64,000 bases of DNA, taken from NCBI RefSeq assembly GCF_002022005.1, contig NZ_CP017258.1:868001-932000 (forward strand), given 5' to 3'. Under the pieces are notes generated by a model, which searched no databases, had not been told where the DNA came from, and saw only the letters and a program-made list of their open reading frames with translations. Positions 19,957 to 29,573 of the stretch are shown here, one piece after another. This DNA comes from Campylobacter pinnipediorum subsp. caledonicus. GTDB lineage: Bacteria; Campylobacterota; Campylobacteria; Campylobacterales; Campylobacteraceae. Made by a program: the position numbers and the translations under genes. Position 1 is the stretch's first letter, and every line of letters starts with the position of its first letter.

Positions 19957-21222
19957 TTAATCTTTTAATTCATCAACCATTTGGTTGTATATTTTAAATA
20001 TATTGGTGCTTATATCTTCCAGTCTATAAAATTTATTTGCTATTAGATCTATATTTGATTTATTGTAGCCATTTTTTGCATTATCTGAGATTTCTAATAC
20101 ATTAATATTAAAATCAGAAATCAAATTTTTCAGAGCATTATATGATTTTGTATTTTTAAATTTATCATAACATTCCCCAGCATACCATTTTTCAAACTCA
20201 TTGTTTATTTTTTCTAAATTTTCAATATGAATATTTTCATTTATTACATCTGAATACAAATTAGTTTTGTGTATTATTTGTGATATCTTTGCTATTATAC
20301 TAAATGTTTTATTTTCAACATATTTTGATGTAATTGCTGTAGTTTCTGCATCAGAATTAAATTTATTTAATATATTTTTAAACATTTCAACACTTACATT
20401 AGCCTCTTGCGCTATCTTGTTAATTTCATCAGAATTTTGGCTAATTTCTTTTGTTTCTTGCTGTAATGTTTGTATGCTTATGCTTATTTCACTAGTTGCT
20501 TTTTGGGTATTTTCAGCAAGTTTTTTTACTTCATCTGCAACAACAGCAAAACCTCTTCCATGCTCACCAGCTCTTGCTGCTTCTATTGCGGCATTTAATG
20601 CTAATAAATTTGTTTGTTCTGCTATATCTTTTATTAATCCAACTACTGATGATATTTCATCGGTTCTTGATGTTAAACTTTTTATAGCATTAGTTGAATT
20701 ATCAACTAAACTTTCTAACGAATTCATACTGGTACTTAATTTTTGCATACTTAACAAAGTTTCGTTTGCTGTGTCTGATGTTTGTTGTGCAATGTTGGTC
20801 ATTTGTGTTAAATTTTTTATGCTTATATTTAAATCATTTTGTACATCTTCTATTCCATTGCTTCCATTTTTTAAATTGCCAAATTTTTCAGATAACACAC
20901 CTCTTATCTTGCCTTTTTGTCCAGCTTTAATTCCATCTACACCGTTACTCATAAAAATGGCATTTGTTTTAAATAAACCTCTAAAACCCTCTGTAAAAAT
21001 ATTTCTATATGTAACACCACTTTCAGCCATACTAACACAAGTCGCCATCTCTCTTTGTAGTGCCTCGATTTGATCAAGCAAATCATTTATGCCAAGTGCT
21101 ATCTCGCCCATTGGGTCGCTAGTGTCTGGATTGATTATACGGGGTTCTAGTATTCCATTTCTAGCTGATTTTATTACTTCTAATATTTCATTGTAATTAA
21201 CTTTTTTCTTACTGCCAAACAC
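19957..21222 (-). CDS. Cytosolic methyl-accepting chemotaxis protein with degenerate CZB-like tail
   Basis: 421 residues from a GTG with AAAAGGAG six bases upstream; TTG two codons earlier is the alternative. No membrane helix or periplasmic domain is visible. The first 75 residues resemble a HAMP-type unit ([16 protein letters not shown]). The signalling hairpin tip, [19 protein letters not shown], is intact near residue 215. The last 90 residues align with a chemoreceptor zinc-binding (CZB) domain around EKWYAG, but the usual cysteine and second histidine pair are missing. It follows the PAS gene by a short gap, so the pair likely acts together in redox or energy taxis. Confidence 0.88.
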   Translation of the reverse strand: MFGSKKKVNYNEILEVIKSARNGILEPRIINPDTSDPMGEIALGINDLLDQIEALQREMATCVSMAESGVTYRNIFTEGFRGLFKTNAIFMSNGVDGIKAGQKGKIRGVLSEKFGNLKNGSNGIEDVQNDLNISIKNLTQMTNIAQQTSDTANETLLSMQKLSTSMNSLESLVDNSTNAIKSLTSRTDEISSVVGLIKDIAEQTNLLALNAAIEAARAGEHGRGFAVVADEVKKLAENTQKATSEISISIQTLQQETKEISQNSDEINKIAQEANVSVEMFKNILNKFNSDAETTAITSKYVENKTFSIIAKISQIIHKTNLYSDVINENIHIENLEKINNEFEKWYAGECYDKFKNTKSYNALKNLISDFNINVLEISDNAKNGYNKSNIDLIANKFYRLEDISTNIFKIYNQMVDELKD

Positions 21223-21235
21223 AATCAACTCCTTT

Positions 21236-21745
21236 TTAGCTTCTTTGTAAATTATTTACAAATTCATCATAGGTTGTATTTTTTTCATTAAGTAAATTTT
21301 GTAAATATTTAAAAGAGGCATCAACGCCACCATTTTTTTCTAGATTTAGAAGTTTTTCATAAAGCGGCTTAATAACATCTAATGCTTTTTGATTTGGTTT
21401 TCTTCTTACTGAATAATAACCAACTATATTTTCACTTTGGTCTAAAGATGCAGTTATATTTGCAAAAACCCAATAGAAAGAACCATCAAAACTACGATTT
21501 TTTACATATGCAAAAATCTCTTGTTTGCTTTCAATCTTTTCCCATAGCATTTTAAATATAACTTTTGGCATATCTGGATGTCTTACTATATTGTGTTGTT
21601 TCCCTATAAGCTCATTACCTTTTGCTCCAACAATATTTATAAATGGAACATTGCAATAAGTTATTCTTCCACTCTTATCTGTTTTTGAGACCAAAAAAGC
21701 ACTTTCGCTTACTTGTCTTTCTATATTTGTTGTTATATTAGACAT
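21236..21745 (-). CDS. Aer/CetB-type PAS domain signalling protein
   Basis: 169 residues with a PAS domain of the Aer type: [41 protein letters not shown] and GYYSVRRKP. In E. coli Aer and campylobacter CetB this domain binds FAD and senses redox state. There is no membrane helix or signalling domain; after the PAS there is only a helical tail. AAGGA precedes the ATG. Directly upstream of a cytosolic chemoreceptor gene on the same strand, it probably feeds that receptor, as CetB does for CetA. Orthology to CetB or CetC is not established here. Confidence 0.87.
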   Translation of the reverse strand: MSNITTNIERQVSESAFLVSKTDKSGRITYCNVPFINIVGAKGNELIGKQHNIVRHPDMPKVIFKMLWEKIESKQEIFAYVKNRSFDGSFYWVFANITASLDQSENIVGYYSVRRKPNQKALDVIKPLYEKLLNLEKNGGVDASFKYLQNLLNEKNTTYDEFVNNLQRS

Positions 21746-21771
21746 TTATTTTCCTTGTTTAATGTTTTATA

Positions 21772-23016
21772 CTATGATTTTACAGCTTGTGCCATATCCC
21801 ACATAGGCATAAATATACCAAGTGCTAAAAATGTAACCATTATGGCTAAAACAGCCAAAAGAATAGGCTCTATATATGTTGATATATTGTCAATAATATC
21901 ATTAAATTTCATTTTATAATAATCGGTTACTTTTTCAAGCATAGAATCCAAGCTACCACTTTGCTCACCAGCACTAATCATTTGAAGCAACATACTTTCG
22001 TATAATTCTGTATCTTTAAAACTTTCGGTTAAACTCACTCCTCTGCCTACTAATACTTTAACGCCAGAAAGTTTTGCTTTTAAATTTTCGTTTGAAACTG
22101 TTAAAACAGCAGTGTCTAGTGAGTCCGCTATAGGAATTCCAGCACGAACCAATTCTGTAAAAATTAGATTAAATCTACTCATTGTAGAAAAATGTATTAT
22201 TTTGCCTATAAGATATACTTTTAAAACAAATTTATCAAATGACTTTTTAAATTCCATATTGCCGCCATATGCTTTTTTTAAAACTATCAATAACGCAATA
22301 AATGCCCCCAAAATAAAAAGACCATAGTTACTTAAAGCACTTTCCATTGCAAGTAGCATTCTCGTTGGTAACGGCAATTCAGCCCCTAGTTGTTCAAAAA
22401 TTTCACGGAATTTCGGAACAACTGATAGCATCATAATTGCAAATGCTATTACAATGGCGACTATTACTGTTATTGGATATCGGATAGCTTTTTTAAATTT
22501 TTGTTGATTATCCCAAACATCTTGTAATATTTCAGCAAGTTTGGTCATTGATTCGGCCATATTACCTGTATTTTCTCCAAGTCTAATCATAGCTATTGTT
22601 ACATCTCCAAATTCATCTCTAAATGAATTCATTGATTCTGTCAAACTTGAGCCTTGATTTAAATCTTCATTTATTTTATTAAAAATTTCTTGTAGTCTTT
22701 TGTCTTCAGATGATTTTGCAATTTCTTTGATACTATCGTGTATAGATATTCCAGCATTTGTCATAACACTTAATTGTCTTATGCTAGCAACTAAAATAGG
22801 TGTTTTTAATTTTGGTTTTATAAATATTTTAGATATTTTATCACCAAAATCGTTTATTTGCTCTGTTATTGGAATAGCTTTTGTTTCGCCTATTTTTACT
22901 ATCATTCCATAATTTCTTGAAGTTGCTATATTTTTAACTTCATTTTTATTGTTAGCTTTAAGAATTATTTTTTGTCTTCTTCCGTTGTCTATGTATTCAA
23001 CTTCAAAAAATTTCAT
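21772..23016 (-). CDS. ctsF: GspF/PilC-type inner-membrane platform protein of the transformation system
   Basis: 414 residues with two T2SSF domains. The first has RLGENTGNMAESMTKLAEIL, the second SAGEQSGSLDSMLEKVTDYY, which are the paired signature of the family. Three hydrophobic spans lie near residues 175-195, 225-245 and at the C-terminus (ILLAVLAIMVTFLALGIF). In type IV pilus-like machines this protein anchors the assembly ATPase. The start overlaps the ctsE stop by four bases. By position and family this corresponds to C. jejuni CtsF (Cj1470c), needed for DNA uptake. Confidence 0.88.
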   Translation of the reverse strand: MKFFEVEYIDNGRRQKIILKANNKNEVKNIATSRNYGMIVKIGETKAIPITEQINDFGDKISKIFIKPKLKTPILVASIRQLSVMTNAGISIHDSIKEIAKSSEDKRLQEIFNKINEDLNQGSSLTESMNSFRDEFGDVTIAMIRLGENTGNMAESMTKLAEILQDVWDNQQKFKKAIRYPITVIVAIVIAFAIMMLSVVPKFREIFEQLGAELPLPTRMLLAMESALSNYGLFILGAFIALLIVLKKAYGGNMEFKKSFDKFVLKVYLIGKIIHFSTMSRFNLIFTELVRAGIPIADSLDTAVLTVSNENLKAKLSGVKVLVGRGVSLTESFKDTELYESMLLQMISAGEQSGSLDSMLEKVTDYYKMKFNDIIDNISTYIEPILLAVLAIMVTFLALGIFMPMWDMAQAVKS

Positions 23017-24755
23017 GCTTTAGCCACCCTGTAAACTTCTTCTATTGTTGTTATGCCTCTTGCTGCACGCAAAATGCCATCTTTAAACATATCAATAAAT
23101 CCTTCTTCGTATGCCACTTTTCTAATCTCTTCTTTGGTTGCTGAGTTTGCAACTAAATTTTGTACATGATCACTAATAGGTAAAATTTCACTTATCATTT
23201 CACGTCCCATATAACCTGTTCCTGAACAATGCTCACAACCAACATTTGTATAAAATTGATACTCTTGCGGTAAAAAATTTTCAAAATCTTTCATCGCTGT
23301 TTTTGACAAATTGATTTTTTGTTTACAGTGAGGACAAAGTTTTCTAACAAGTCTTTGTGCTTCTATACCAACCAAAGCACCACTTACAAGATATGGTTCT
23401 ATCCCCATATCTATTATTCTAGGAAGCGCTGATATTGCATCGTTTGTATGGAGTGTAGAAAACACTAAGTGTCCAGTAAGGGCAGCTTGTATTGCTATGC
23501 GCAAAGTTTCTTGATCTCTTATCTCGCCTATCATTATAATGTCAGGGTCTTGACGTAATATAGATCTTAATGCTGATGAGAAATTTAAACCAGCTTTTTC
23601 ATTTACATGTACTTGTTGAATTAGATTAAGTTGATACTCAACAGGATCCTCAACAGTAATTATTTTTGTATCCACACTTTTAATGTCATTTAGTGCAGCA
23701 TACAGAGTAGTTGTTTTACCAGAGCCTGTTGGTCCAGTAACCAAAATAATTCCGTAAGGGGCTTTCATAGCCTTTTTAAATTTATCAAAATTTTCAGGGT
23801 GCATACCTAAATTTTCAAGATTTATTACAACTTTTGATTTATCCAATATACGAAGAACAATACTTTCACCGTTTAATATAGGTAATGTAGATATACGAAA
23901 ATCATACTCTTTGTCTAAAATTTGAGCAGAGAAACGACCATCTTGAGGTTTTCTACGTTCGGCTATATCCATATTTGATAGCAACTTCATACGGCTAACC
24001 ATAGGAGGATATATATCTTTATCAAAGATAAATGTTTCAGTGAGTAATCCATCTATACGACTTCTTACTATACAATTTGTTTCCGTTGGTTCTATATGTA
24101 TATCACTAGCTCTACTTTGAATAGAAGTTTTTAGTATAACTTCTATTAGTTTAAGAATACCAGAGCTTTCATCAGCTTGATTGTTTATTGCTGAACTTGA
24201 AAGTTCTTTTCTGATTTCTATTATTAGATCTCTTATACTTTCATTTAGTTCTAGTTTATTTATGAATTTATCTATCTGATTTGGATTTGCTATCGCAACT
24301 TTTAATAATTTTCTATTGAATAAATTTTGGACCTTATCTTGTGTTATAATATCAAAAGGATTTTTAAAGATAACGTATACGTTTATTTCATCTTCTTTAA
24401 TTGGTAATATTTCAAAATTTTTAATTTTTGAAATACCTATTTTTTCAGATATGCGATAATCTATACTTACATTATCAAGATCAAATAACTCTAAGTTAAA
24501 TTCTCTAGAAATTATTTTCAAAAAATCATCTATCATGATTCCAATATCGTTAGTTATAGATGATATATCTAACCTATTTCTTCTATATAGCTCAACCGCA
24601 GACATAATTAAAGTCTCTTCATCTATCAAGTTGTTTTTTATGAGAATATCTACTAGCGATAAATTTTGATTTTGTAAGGTTGTTTCGTCTATATCTTTTG
24701 TTATTTTTTGATTATCCAATAAATGTTTAAATAATATATTTTCAGTTGAATTCAT
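23013..24755 (-). CDS. ctsE: GspE/PilB-type secretion ATPase of the transformation system
   Basis: 580 residues from the ATG that overlaps the previous stop (TAATG); a TTG two codons upstream is weaker. An N-terminal MshEN/GspE-N-like region of about 180 residues is followed by the ATPase: Walker A GPTGSGKTTTLY, Asp box ITVEDPVEYQ, Walker B IIMIGEIRD and His box TLHTND. A four-cysteine zinc site (CPHC and CEHC) is intact near the C-terminus. It should power assembly of a pseudopilus-like filament at the inner membrane. It matches C. jejuni CtsE. Confidence 0.9.
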   Translation of the reverse strand: MNSTENILFKHLLDNQKITKDIDETTLQNQNLSLVDILIKNNLIDEETLIMSAVELYRRNRLDISSITNDIGIMIDDFLKIISREFNLELFDLDNVSIDYRISEKIGISKIKNFEILPIKEDEINVYVIFKNPFDIITQDKVQNLFNRKLLKVAIANPNQIDKFINKLELNESIRDLIIEIRKELSSSAINNQADESSGILKLIEVILKTSIQSRASDIHIEPTETNCIVRSRIDGLLTETFIFDKDIYPPMVSRMKLLSNMDIAERRKPQDGRFSAQILDKEYDFRISTLPILNGESIVLRILDKSKVVINLENLGMHPENFDKFKKAMKAPYGIILVTGPTGSGKTTTLYAALNDIKSVDTKIITVEDPVEYQLNLIQQVHVNEKAGLNFSSALRSILRQDPDIIMIGEIRDQETLRIAIQAALTGHLVFSTLHTNDAISALPRIIDMGIEPYLVSGALVGIEAQRLVRKLCPHCKQKINLSKTAMKDFENFLPQEYQFYTNVGCEHCSGTGYMGREMISEILPISDHVQNLVANSATKEEIRKVAYEEGFIDMFKDGILRAARGITTIEEVYRVAKA

Positions 24756-25300
24756 TACCAATACTCTATTTCTGAAATAAGCTCATCGTTTTTATATGTT
24801 TTTATATATATTCTTTGAATTTCATTATAATCATTACTTTTCCCTAACTCATAATAAGTATCTGAATTATTATCATTAAATATATATATATCTCCATCTT
24901 TTTCATAATCTTTTTTAACAAATCTATCAAATATCATTGATAGTATATAATCACTTTTTGGAAGTCTTATATAATCTATGTCTATACCATCTATTATAGC
25001 ATGATATAATAGTTTTTTCTTGAATAATATATCAGCAAAATATGCTGCATTCTCTCTTGCTTCTTTTGTTTTTACTAATTTAAAAATAGGCAATGTTAGT
25101 CTATTTATCTGATGTGTATTAAGACAAGATATCGCATAAAGATTTAATATTCCATCGTCATTGTTGTCTTTGTAGAATTTCTCAACTGCATTTGAACAAA
25201 CTTGTGAATAATTTTTATTGTTAAACCAGTTTTGAATATCTGCACCATTTATAGCAAAACATTGATTTGCTATAAATAAAAATATAAAAATATATTTCAT
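24755..25300 (-). CDS. Small exported protein of the transformation locus
   Basis: 181 residues of unknown family. A signal peptide (KYIFIFLFIANQCFA) is followed by a helical region rich in Asn, Tyr and Cys, and a C-terminal part with beta-strand character (IFNDNNSDTYYELG). Three cysteines after the signal peptide could form disulphides. It overlaps both neighbours by one base, so it is firmly embedded in the operon between the TPR protein and ctsE. MSHA loci have no obvious counterpart at this place. I do not recognise a function beyond a likely periplasmic role in DNA uptake. Confidence 0.7.
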   Translation of the reverse strand: MKYIFIFLFIANQCFAINGADIQNWFNNKNYSQVCSNAVEKFYKDNNDDGILNLYAISCLNTHQINRLTLPIFKLVKTKEARENAAYFADILFKKKLLYHAIIDGIDIDYIRLPKSDYILSMIFDRFVKKDYEKDGDIYIFNDNNSDTYYELGKSNDYNEIQRIYIKTYKNDELISEIEYW

Positions 25301-26163
25301 TATAATGTATCGCTTTCTATCTTATTGATTAATTTGTTTATGTTTTCACTATTTTTAGATTTGTTGTAGGATTTTAGAACCTTTAAAGCATCGCTTTTTT
25401 GATCTAATTTGTATTTAGCTATTGCAAATATACTCCAGCTATCTTCGTTAGAATTATCAATCTCATTAGCATTTAATGACCATTTTAAAGCTTTTTCGTA
25501 TTCTTTGTTTTCTAAAAAATACTTTGCCAATTGTATTGCGTATCTTATATCATTTGTTCTATAAAAATTATTTTCTAAAATTTTTTCTTCATCATTAGTT
25601 TCTGAATTTTTTATCTCTATTTGAAATTTTTTATTATTATTTTTATTATTGTATATGTATTCCTTGCTTTGATTGGTTGGTATAATTTGTTCATTGTCTT
25701 TTGATTCTAAAATTGATTGATCATTTGTAAAATTATCATAATTATATTCTAGATTTATTGTATTTATTTTCAGCCAACCTTGAATTGTGTTGTTATTTTT
25801 TTGTTGTTTTGTTGTTTTGTTGTTTTCTATATTGTTAATTTGTTTTTTTTCTTCTAATTTATCTGCTATTTTTTGTGCTAAATTATTTTGTTCTATTTCT
25901 TTTTCGAATTTATTTTTTGATTCAATATTTTTTATCTGAAATTCGTTTTTTATATCGCTTTTTATATCGCTTTTATCTAATGAGGTGTTATTATGTAAAA
26001 AACTATACGCAAGAATTATAATCATAACTAGAAAAAAAATTATTTTTTCATTTTTAATTAAAATAATATATTTTTGAAAATCAATGCGTTTTTTTGATCG
26101 CATTGATTTTTCGTATTGTTCGTATTTTTTTTCAAGTTCTTTTAGTTCTGAAAAATCAAGCAT
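25300..26163 (-). CDS. Membrane-anchored TPR protein of the transformation locus (CtsX/MshN position)
   Basis: 287 residues. Cytoplasmic N-terminal coiled coil (1-35), one membrane span at about 41-56, a long Asn/Lys-rich linker, and TPR-like helices from about 205 to the end (AIQLAKYFLENKEYEKALKW and the next pair). This is the layout of MshN in MSHA pilus loci, and in C. jejuni the membrane protein CtsX sits between ctsP and ctsE. Simple repeats encode NNKTTKQQKNNN (around 25796-25830) and DIKSDIK. It overlaps the ATPase gene by eight bases. Assignment rests on topology and position. Confidence 0.7.
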   Translation of the reverse strand: MLDFSELKELEKKYEQYEKSMRSKKRIDFQKYIILIKNEKIIFFLVMIIILAYSFLHNNTSLDKSDIKSDIKNEFQIKNIESKNKFEKEIEQNNLAQKIADKLEEKKQINNIENNKTTKQQKNNNTIQGWLKINTINLEYNYDNFTNDQSILESKDNEQIIPTNQSKEYIYNNKNNNKKFQIEIKNSETNDEEKILENNFYRTNDIRYAIQLAKYFLENKEYEKALKWSLNANEIDNSNEDSWSIFAIAKYKLDQKSDALKVLKSYNKSKNSENINKLINKIESDTL

Positions 26164-26974
26164 TTATGATCCCTAATGATATTGCTGCCATATGAAGTAT
26201 TTTATAATTTTTTCTTAAATCGGTCAAAAATGATGGCTGGTTTACTTCATAGCTTTCACAAATTTCAAAAAATTTATACATAAGTTTATTTATATTTCTT
26301 AAATTTCCATCAGTAAAGTTGTATATTATTTGATAATCTTCATCATTAAAATTAATTTTGTTGATAAACTTTTCTATCTTTTTTTGAATATAAAGTCTTA
26401 TCTCTGGCATTTCAGCACTTTTTAATTCTATGCTTTCCCAAATTCTAGTTTGAAAATAGTCTTTAGCTAGCAGGTCTTCATTTTCTGTCTTGTGAATGGT
26501 AAATAAAAACTTAAAAAATCTGCTATCAGCCATAAGCCTTATTTTTTCTATTAGTTCTGGTGGATATAATTGAGCTTCATCTAAAATAACTATTTTTTGA
26601 TTGTTTATATGTTCTTCATCTGCTTTAAATTTAGAAGAATACGCTCTTAAAAAATTTTCAAAATTCTCAATATCTGGATTTTTATCTCCAAAAATTCTCT
26701 CATATATAGCATAAATAAAATCTTTCTCACTAAAAAATGGATGAGAAAAAAATATTATATCATTTTTATCTTTTAAGTCATTTTTTATTTTATTTAATAA
26801 AAATGTTTTACCACTTCCAGGTTTACCATAAAACAAAACTAACTTTAGAGGTTTTTTAAGGGCTGATACTATTTTGTTATAACAGCTGACTGATTTATCT
26901 AAATTAATAAACCAGTCTAAATTGTCATCTTCAATAAAGTTATTTTTTATTGTTGTATATACATTATCTTTCAT
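26156..26974 (-). CDS. ctsP: ExeA/MshM-type AAA ATPase of the transformation system
   Basis: 272 residues from the internal ATG (overlapping the secretin stop by 11 bases); a TTG seven codons earlier is the alternative start. Walker A is GKPGSGKTFLL, Walker B IVILDEAQL, and the TRIWESIELKSAEMPEIRLYIQ segment fits sensor and lid regions of the ExeA/GspA AAA family. ExeA helps secretins cross or assemble in the cell wall, although this protein lacks the C-terminal peptidoglycan-binding domain and membrane span of ExeA. Position matches C. jejuni CtsP, a nucleotide-binding protein required for transformation. Confidence 0.83.
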   Translation of the reverse strand: MKDNVYTTIKNNFIEDDNLDWFINLDKSVSCYNKIVSALKKPLKLVLFYGKPGSGKTFLLNKIKNDLKDKNDIIFFSHPFFSEKDFIYAIYERIFGDKNPDIENFENFLRAYSSKFKADEEHINNQKIVILDEAQLYPPELIEKIRLMADSRFFKFLFTIHKTENEDLLAKDYFQTRIWESIELKSAEMPEIRLYIQKKIEKFINKINFNDEDYQIIYNFTDGNLRNINKLMYKFFEICESYEVNQPSFLTDLRKNYKILHMAAISLGIINA

Positions 26975-28520
26975 ATATCGACTTTGAGAAACCAAGTTCT
27001 TTTAGGCTATTTGCGACCGGCTTTTGATCTTCTATATCTATTACTCTAGGAGTAATAACAAAAATAAGTTCTGTTGTGGTTAGTGTATCATTTGTTGATT
27101 TAAATGCATTTCCTATAAAAGGTATATCGCCAAGAAGAGGAACTTTTGTGTTTCTTTTTGATTTTTGTTGATCAATTAATCCGCCCAATATTATAGTATC
27201 TCCACTATTAACATGAACAACTGTAGATATTTTTTTCTGTAAAGTGTCTGGTGCTATTGATCTTTCTCCGTTTAAATTTAGTCTATTGGTAGTTCCGCTT
27301 AAGCTACTTAGTGAAGGATTGATTCTAAGCATTATTCTATTATCTTCAGATACTTCTGGTAATAGGTTGAGTAAGATACCAACAAATGTAGAATATTGTT
27401 TGTATGTAACATTGAGTCTTCCCGATTCACTTGCTTCACTAGTTTCTTGAATTTTATAATTTATATTTTCTCCAACTGTTATTAGTGCCTGTTGATTATT
27501 TAATGTTGTAACTTTTGGGCTAGATATAACTTTTGTTTTTCCGTTTGTTTCTAAAAAATTAAGAACACCGTCTATGTTTAAATTTAAAGCAGCGCCTAAT
27601 CTTAGAGTACTCTTAGAACCACCAAAATTAAGTGAATTTGTGCTTATTCTAAATGAGCTAGGGGTTGAAATTTCTGCTGTTCTTACTGTAGATTTATCAT
27701 CTGCACCTTTTTGTTCTATGTTGCTAAACACATTAGAGTTAAAACCTAATTCAAATTTAGACCAATCAACACCCTTTTTGTATTGGTTGTTTAATTCGAC
27801 AGATATAATAGACACATCTATAACAACTTGTTTTTTTAGTCTTTTTTGTATTTGATGTATATAGCTTTCCGCTCTTTTGATTTGAGATGGAGTTCCTGTT
27901 ATTGTTATTAATCCAGCATTTGAATTAATAATAGGATCAGGAGCAGATATATTTTCTGTCGTATTGTTTAATATAGCTTTTAGTTCTACTCCGAGTTTTT
28001 CCCAGAAATCAAATTTTTCTATTGTACTTATTATGTTATCTTGGTTTTTTGTATCTGAAGATGATTCGTTTGAGTTAGATTTTTCTCCAAATTCAATAGG
28101 AGATGAATCAACAGAGGCTTTTGTTACAGCTCTTCCTTCTCTAACCGATGTTATATAATCTATTTTAAATGTTTTTGTTTTTAGCGCTGAAATTTTTAAA
28201 ACATTATTTGAAAATTCATAATTTAAATTATTTTCACTAAGCAATATATTCAAGCTATCGCTCAATGACATATTTTTTATATTTATTCCAGATATCTTAT
28301 CGGATAATATTTTTTTACTATAATTATCTTTTACAACAACACTAAAATAGCACATATCTGATATTTGATTAATAACTTCGCTAATTGTAATATCTTCTAG
28401 AATTTTTATATTAAAGCTTCTACTTAGACAGTTGCTTTCTTTTGCATTAAGAGCATCTGTTGTTAAAATTATTATTGAAGCAAATGTAAAAAGTAAATTT
28501 TTACTTAGAAATTTGAACAT
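26964..28520 (-). CDS. ctsD: Outer-membrane secretin of the transformation system
   Basis: 518 residues. An uncleaved-looking or short signal sequence at 1-26 is followed by a STN/N0-type domain (residues 32-110), N1 repeats with the GTPSQIKRAESYI motif, and the C-terminal secretin barrel domain ending in VPLLGDIPFIGNAFKS and ELIFVITPRVI. Best class match is MshL/PilQ. It would form the gated outer-membrane pore through which DNA or a pseudopilus passes. It overlaps the PilP-like gene by 20 bases. Equivalent to C. jejuni CtsD (Cj1474c). Confidence 0.88.
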   Translation of the reverse strand: MFKFLSKNLLFTFASIIILTTDALNAKESNCLSRSFNIKILEDITISEVINQISDMCYFSVVVKDNYSKKILSDKISGINIKNMSLSDSLNILLSENNLNYEFSNNVLKISALKTKTFKIDYITSVREGRAVTKASVDSSPIEFGEKSNSNESSSDTKNQDNIISTIEKFDFWEKLGVELKAILNNTTENISAPDPIINSNAGLITITGTPSQIKRAESYIHQIQKRLKKQVVIDVSIISVELNNQYKKGVDWSKFELGFNSNVFSNIEQKGADDKSTVRTAEISTPSSFRISTNSLNFGGSKSTLRLGAALNLNIDGVLNFLETNGKTKVISSPKVTTLNNQQALITVGENINYKIQETSEASESGRLNVTYKQYSTFVGILLNLLPEVSEDNRIMLRINPSLSSLSGTTNRLNLNGERSIAPDTLQKKISTVVHVNSGDTIILGGLIDQQKSKRNTKVPLLGDIPFIGNAFKSTNDTLTTTELIFVITPRVIDIEDQKPVANSLKELGFSKSIYER

Positions 28521-28926
28521 TTGGATTTTCCCTCGCTATTTTTAATGTTTGTTTTTCGTTTTGATTTGATATAACAACACTTTCGCTTGATATATTTGTT
28601 ATAATAGCATTTTCTATACTATCACCTATTTTATACCATCTATCGTTTATTTTGGCTCTATTGCTCATAATAGCTTTTAATACAAATATATTATTGATAC
28701 CGTCATTTAAATCTTGTGTAGTAATTTTATTTTGAACTTTTGAAGAAATAAAAGGATTTTCTACTATTTCTAACTCTTCTTTTTTTAAGCCAACTCTTAC
28801 TTTTGATATTCTTTCAAATATTTGTTCCTGTGAAGCAGTCTCATTTTGTATAATATTATTTTCGTTGCTAATAGATGATGTATATAATAAAAACAATATT
28901 ATAAAAAATTTATTTGATATTTTCAT
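28501..28926 (-). CDS. PilP/MshK-like protein of the transformation locus
   Basis: 141 residues from the ATG that overlaps the previous stop; another ATG six codons earlier exists. Signal peptide (SNKFFIILFLLYTSSIS), then a linker, then a small beta domain with VENPF, FVLKAIMSNRAKIN, WYKIGDSI and a terminal TLKI strand. This is the pattern of PilP/MshK/GspC homology-region proteins, which connect the inner-membrane PilN-PilO complex to the secretin. In C. jejuni the gene before ctsD is ctsR. No database support was available, so the family call is by pattern. Confidence 0.65.
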   Translation of the reverse strand: MKISNKFFIILFLLYTSSISNENNIIQNETASQEQIFERISKVRVGLKKEELEIVENPFISSKVQNKITTQDLNDGINNIFVLKAIMSNRAKINDRWYKIGDSIENAIITNISSESVVISNQNEKQTLKIARENPNVQISK

Positions 28927-29573
28927 TAGTATTTCATCCCCCATACAGATATTCCAAGTTTTGCATCAAGATCATTGTCGGTAGAGTTTATATCTAACTT
29001 GTTGAGATCAACAACAAGCTTAGATTCTTCTATTTTATTTATATAGTTTATCAAACTTTTAAAATTTCCTTTTGCATATATGTCTATATTTAAAAATTGT
29101 TCTATTTTTTGATATCCGGGATTTTTGAACTCATTATGCAAATTTAGTATTTGAATCCCGGTACTCTTTGCTAGTAAAACCATATTGTCGACAAAATTAG
29201 CCCAATTTTGTTCATTAAATAATAAATAAGATAATTCTCTTAGTCTTTTATCAAAATAGTTATTCATTTCTATTTTATTGTATAAAGTTTTGTTTAGCAA
29301 ATTTAAGGCTTTTGTTTGTCTATTGATTTCAAACTCAATATCCCCATCTGCAGAGCTGACTGATTTTAAATAGTGGTTTGTATTGGATAATTTTGTGTCT
29401 ATATCAGCATGTCTATCTCTATTTGATTCAAAAAAATTAGTTGAAGAATCAAATGCAATAAGGTATATTATAATAATTGTAAATAAAGCAGCTCCAATAA
29501 AAATAATGGAAACTTCGCTCTGGTTTTTTTGTTCAAAATAATTGTCTAATTTATCTAATATATCACTTCCCAT
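28926..29573 (-). CDS. PilO/MshJ-like inner-membrane protein
   Basis: 215 residues: short cytoplasmic N-terminus, one membrane span at about 21-40, a coiled coil, then a ferredoxin-like fold with the PilO-style sequence DIYAKGNFKSLINYINKIE followed by LVVDLNKLDI. PilO pairs with PilN in the alignment subcomplex of type IV pilus and type II secretion machines. One-base overlap with the upstream gene and TAATG overlap with the downstream gene show tight coupling. Confidence 0.7.
   Translation of the reverse strand: MGSDILDKLDNYFEQKNQSEVSIIFIGAALFTIIIIYLIAFDSSTNFFESNRDRHADIDTKLSNTNHYLKSVSSADGDIEFEINRQTKALNLLNKTLYNKIEMNNYFDKRLRELSYLLFNEQNWANFVDNMVLLAKSTGIQILNLHNEFKNPGYQKIEQFLNIDIYAKGNFKSLINYINKIEESKLVVDLNKLDINSTDNDLDAKLGISVWGMKY

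Noticed and set aside
20267-21073. Long plus-strand frame (268 codons) opposite the chemoreceptor gene
   Set aside because: It mirrors the conserved chemoreceptor coding strand, gives a low-complexity hydrophobic product and has no ribosome site.
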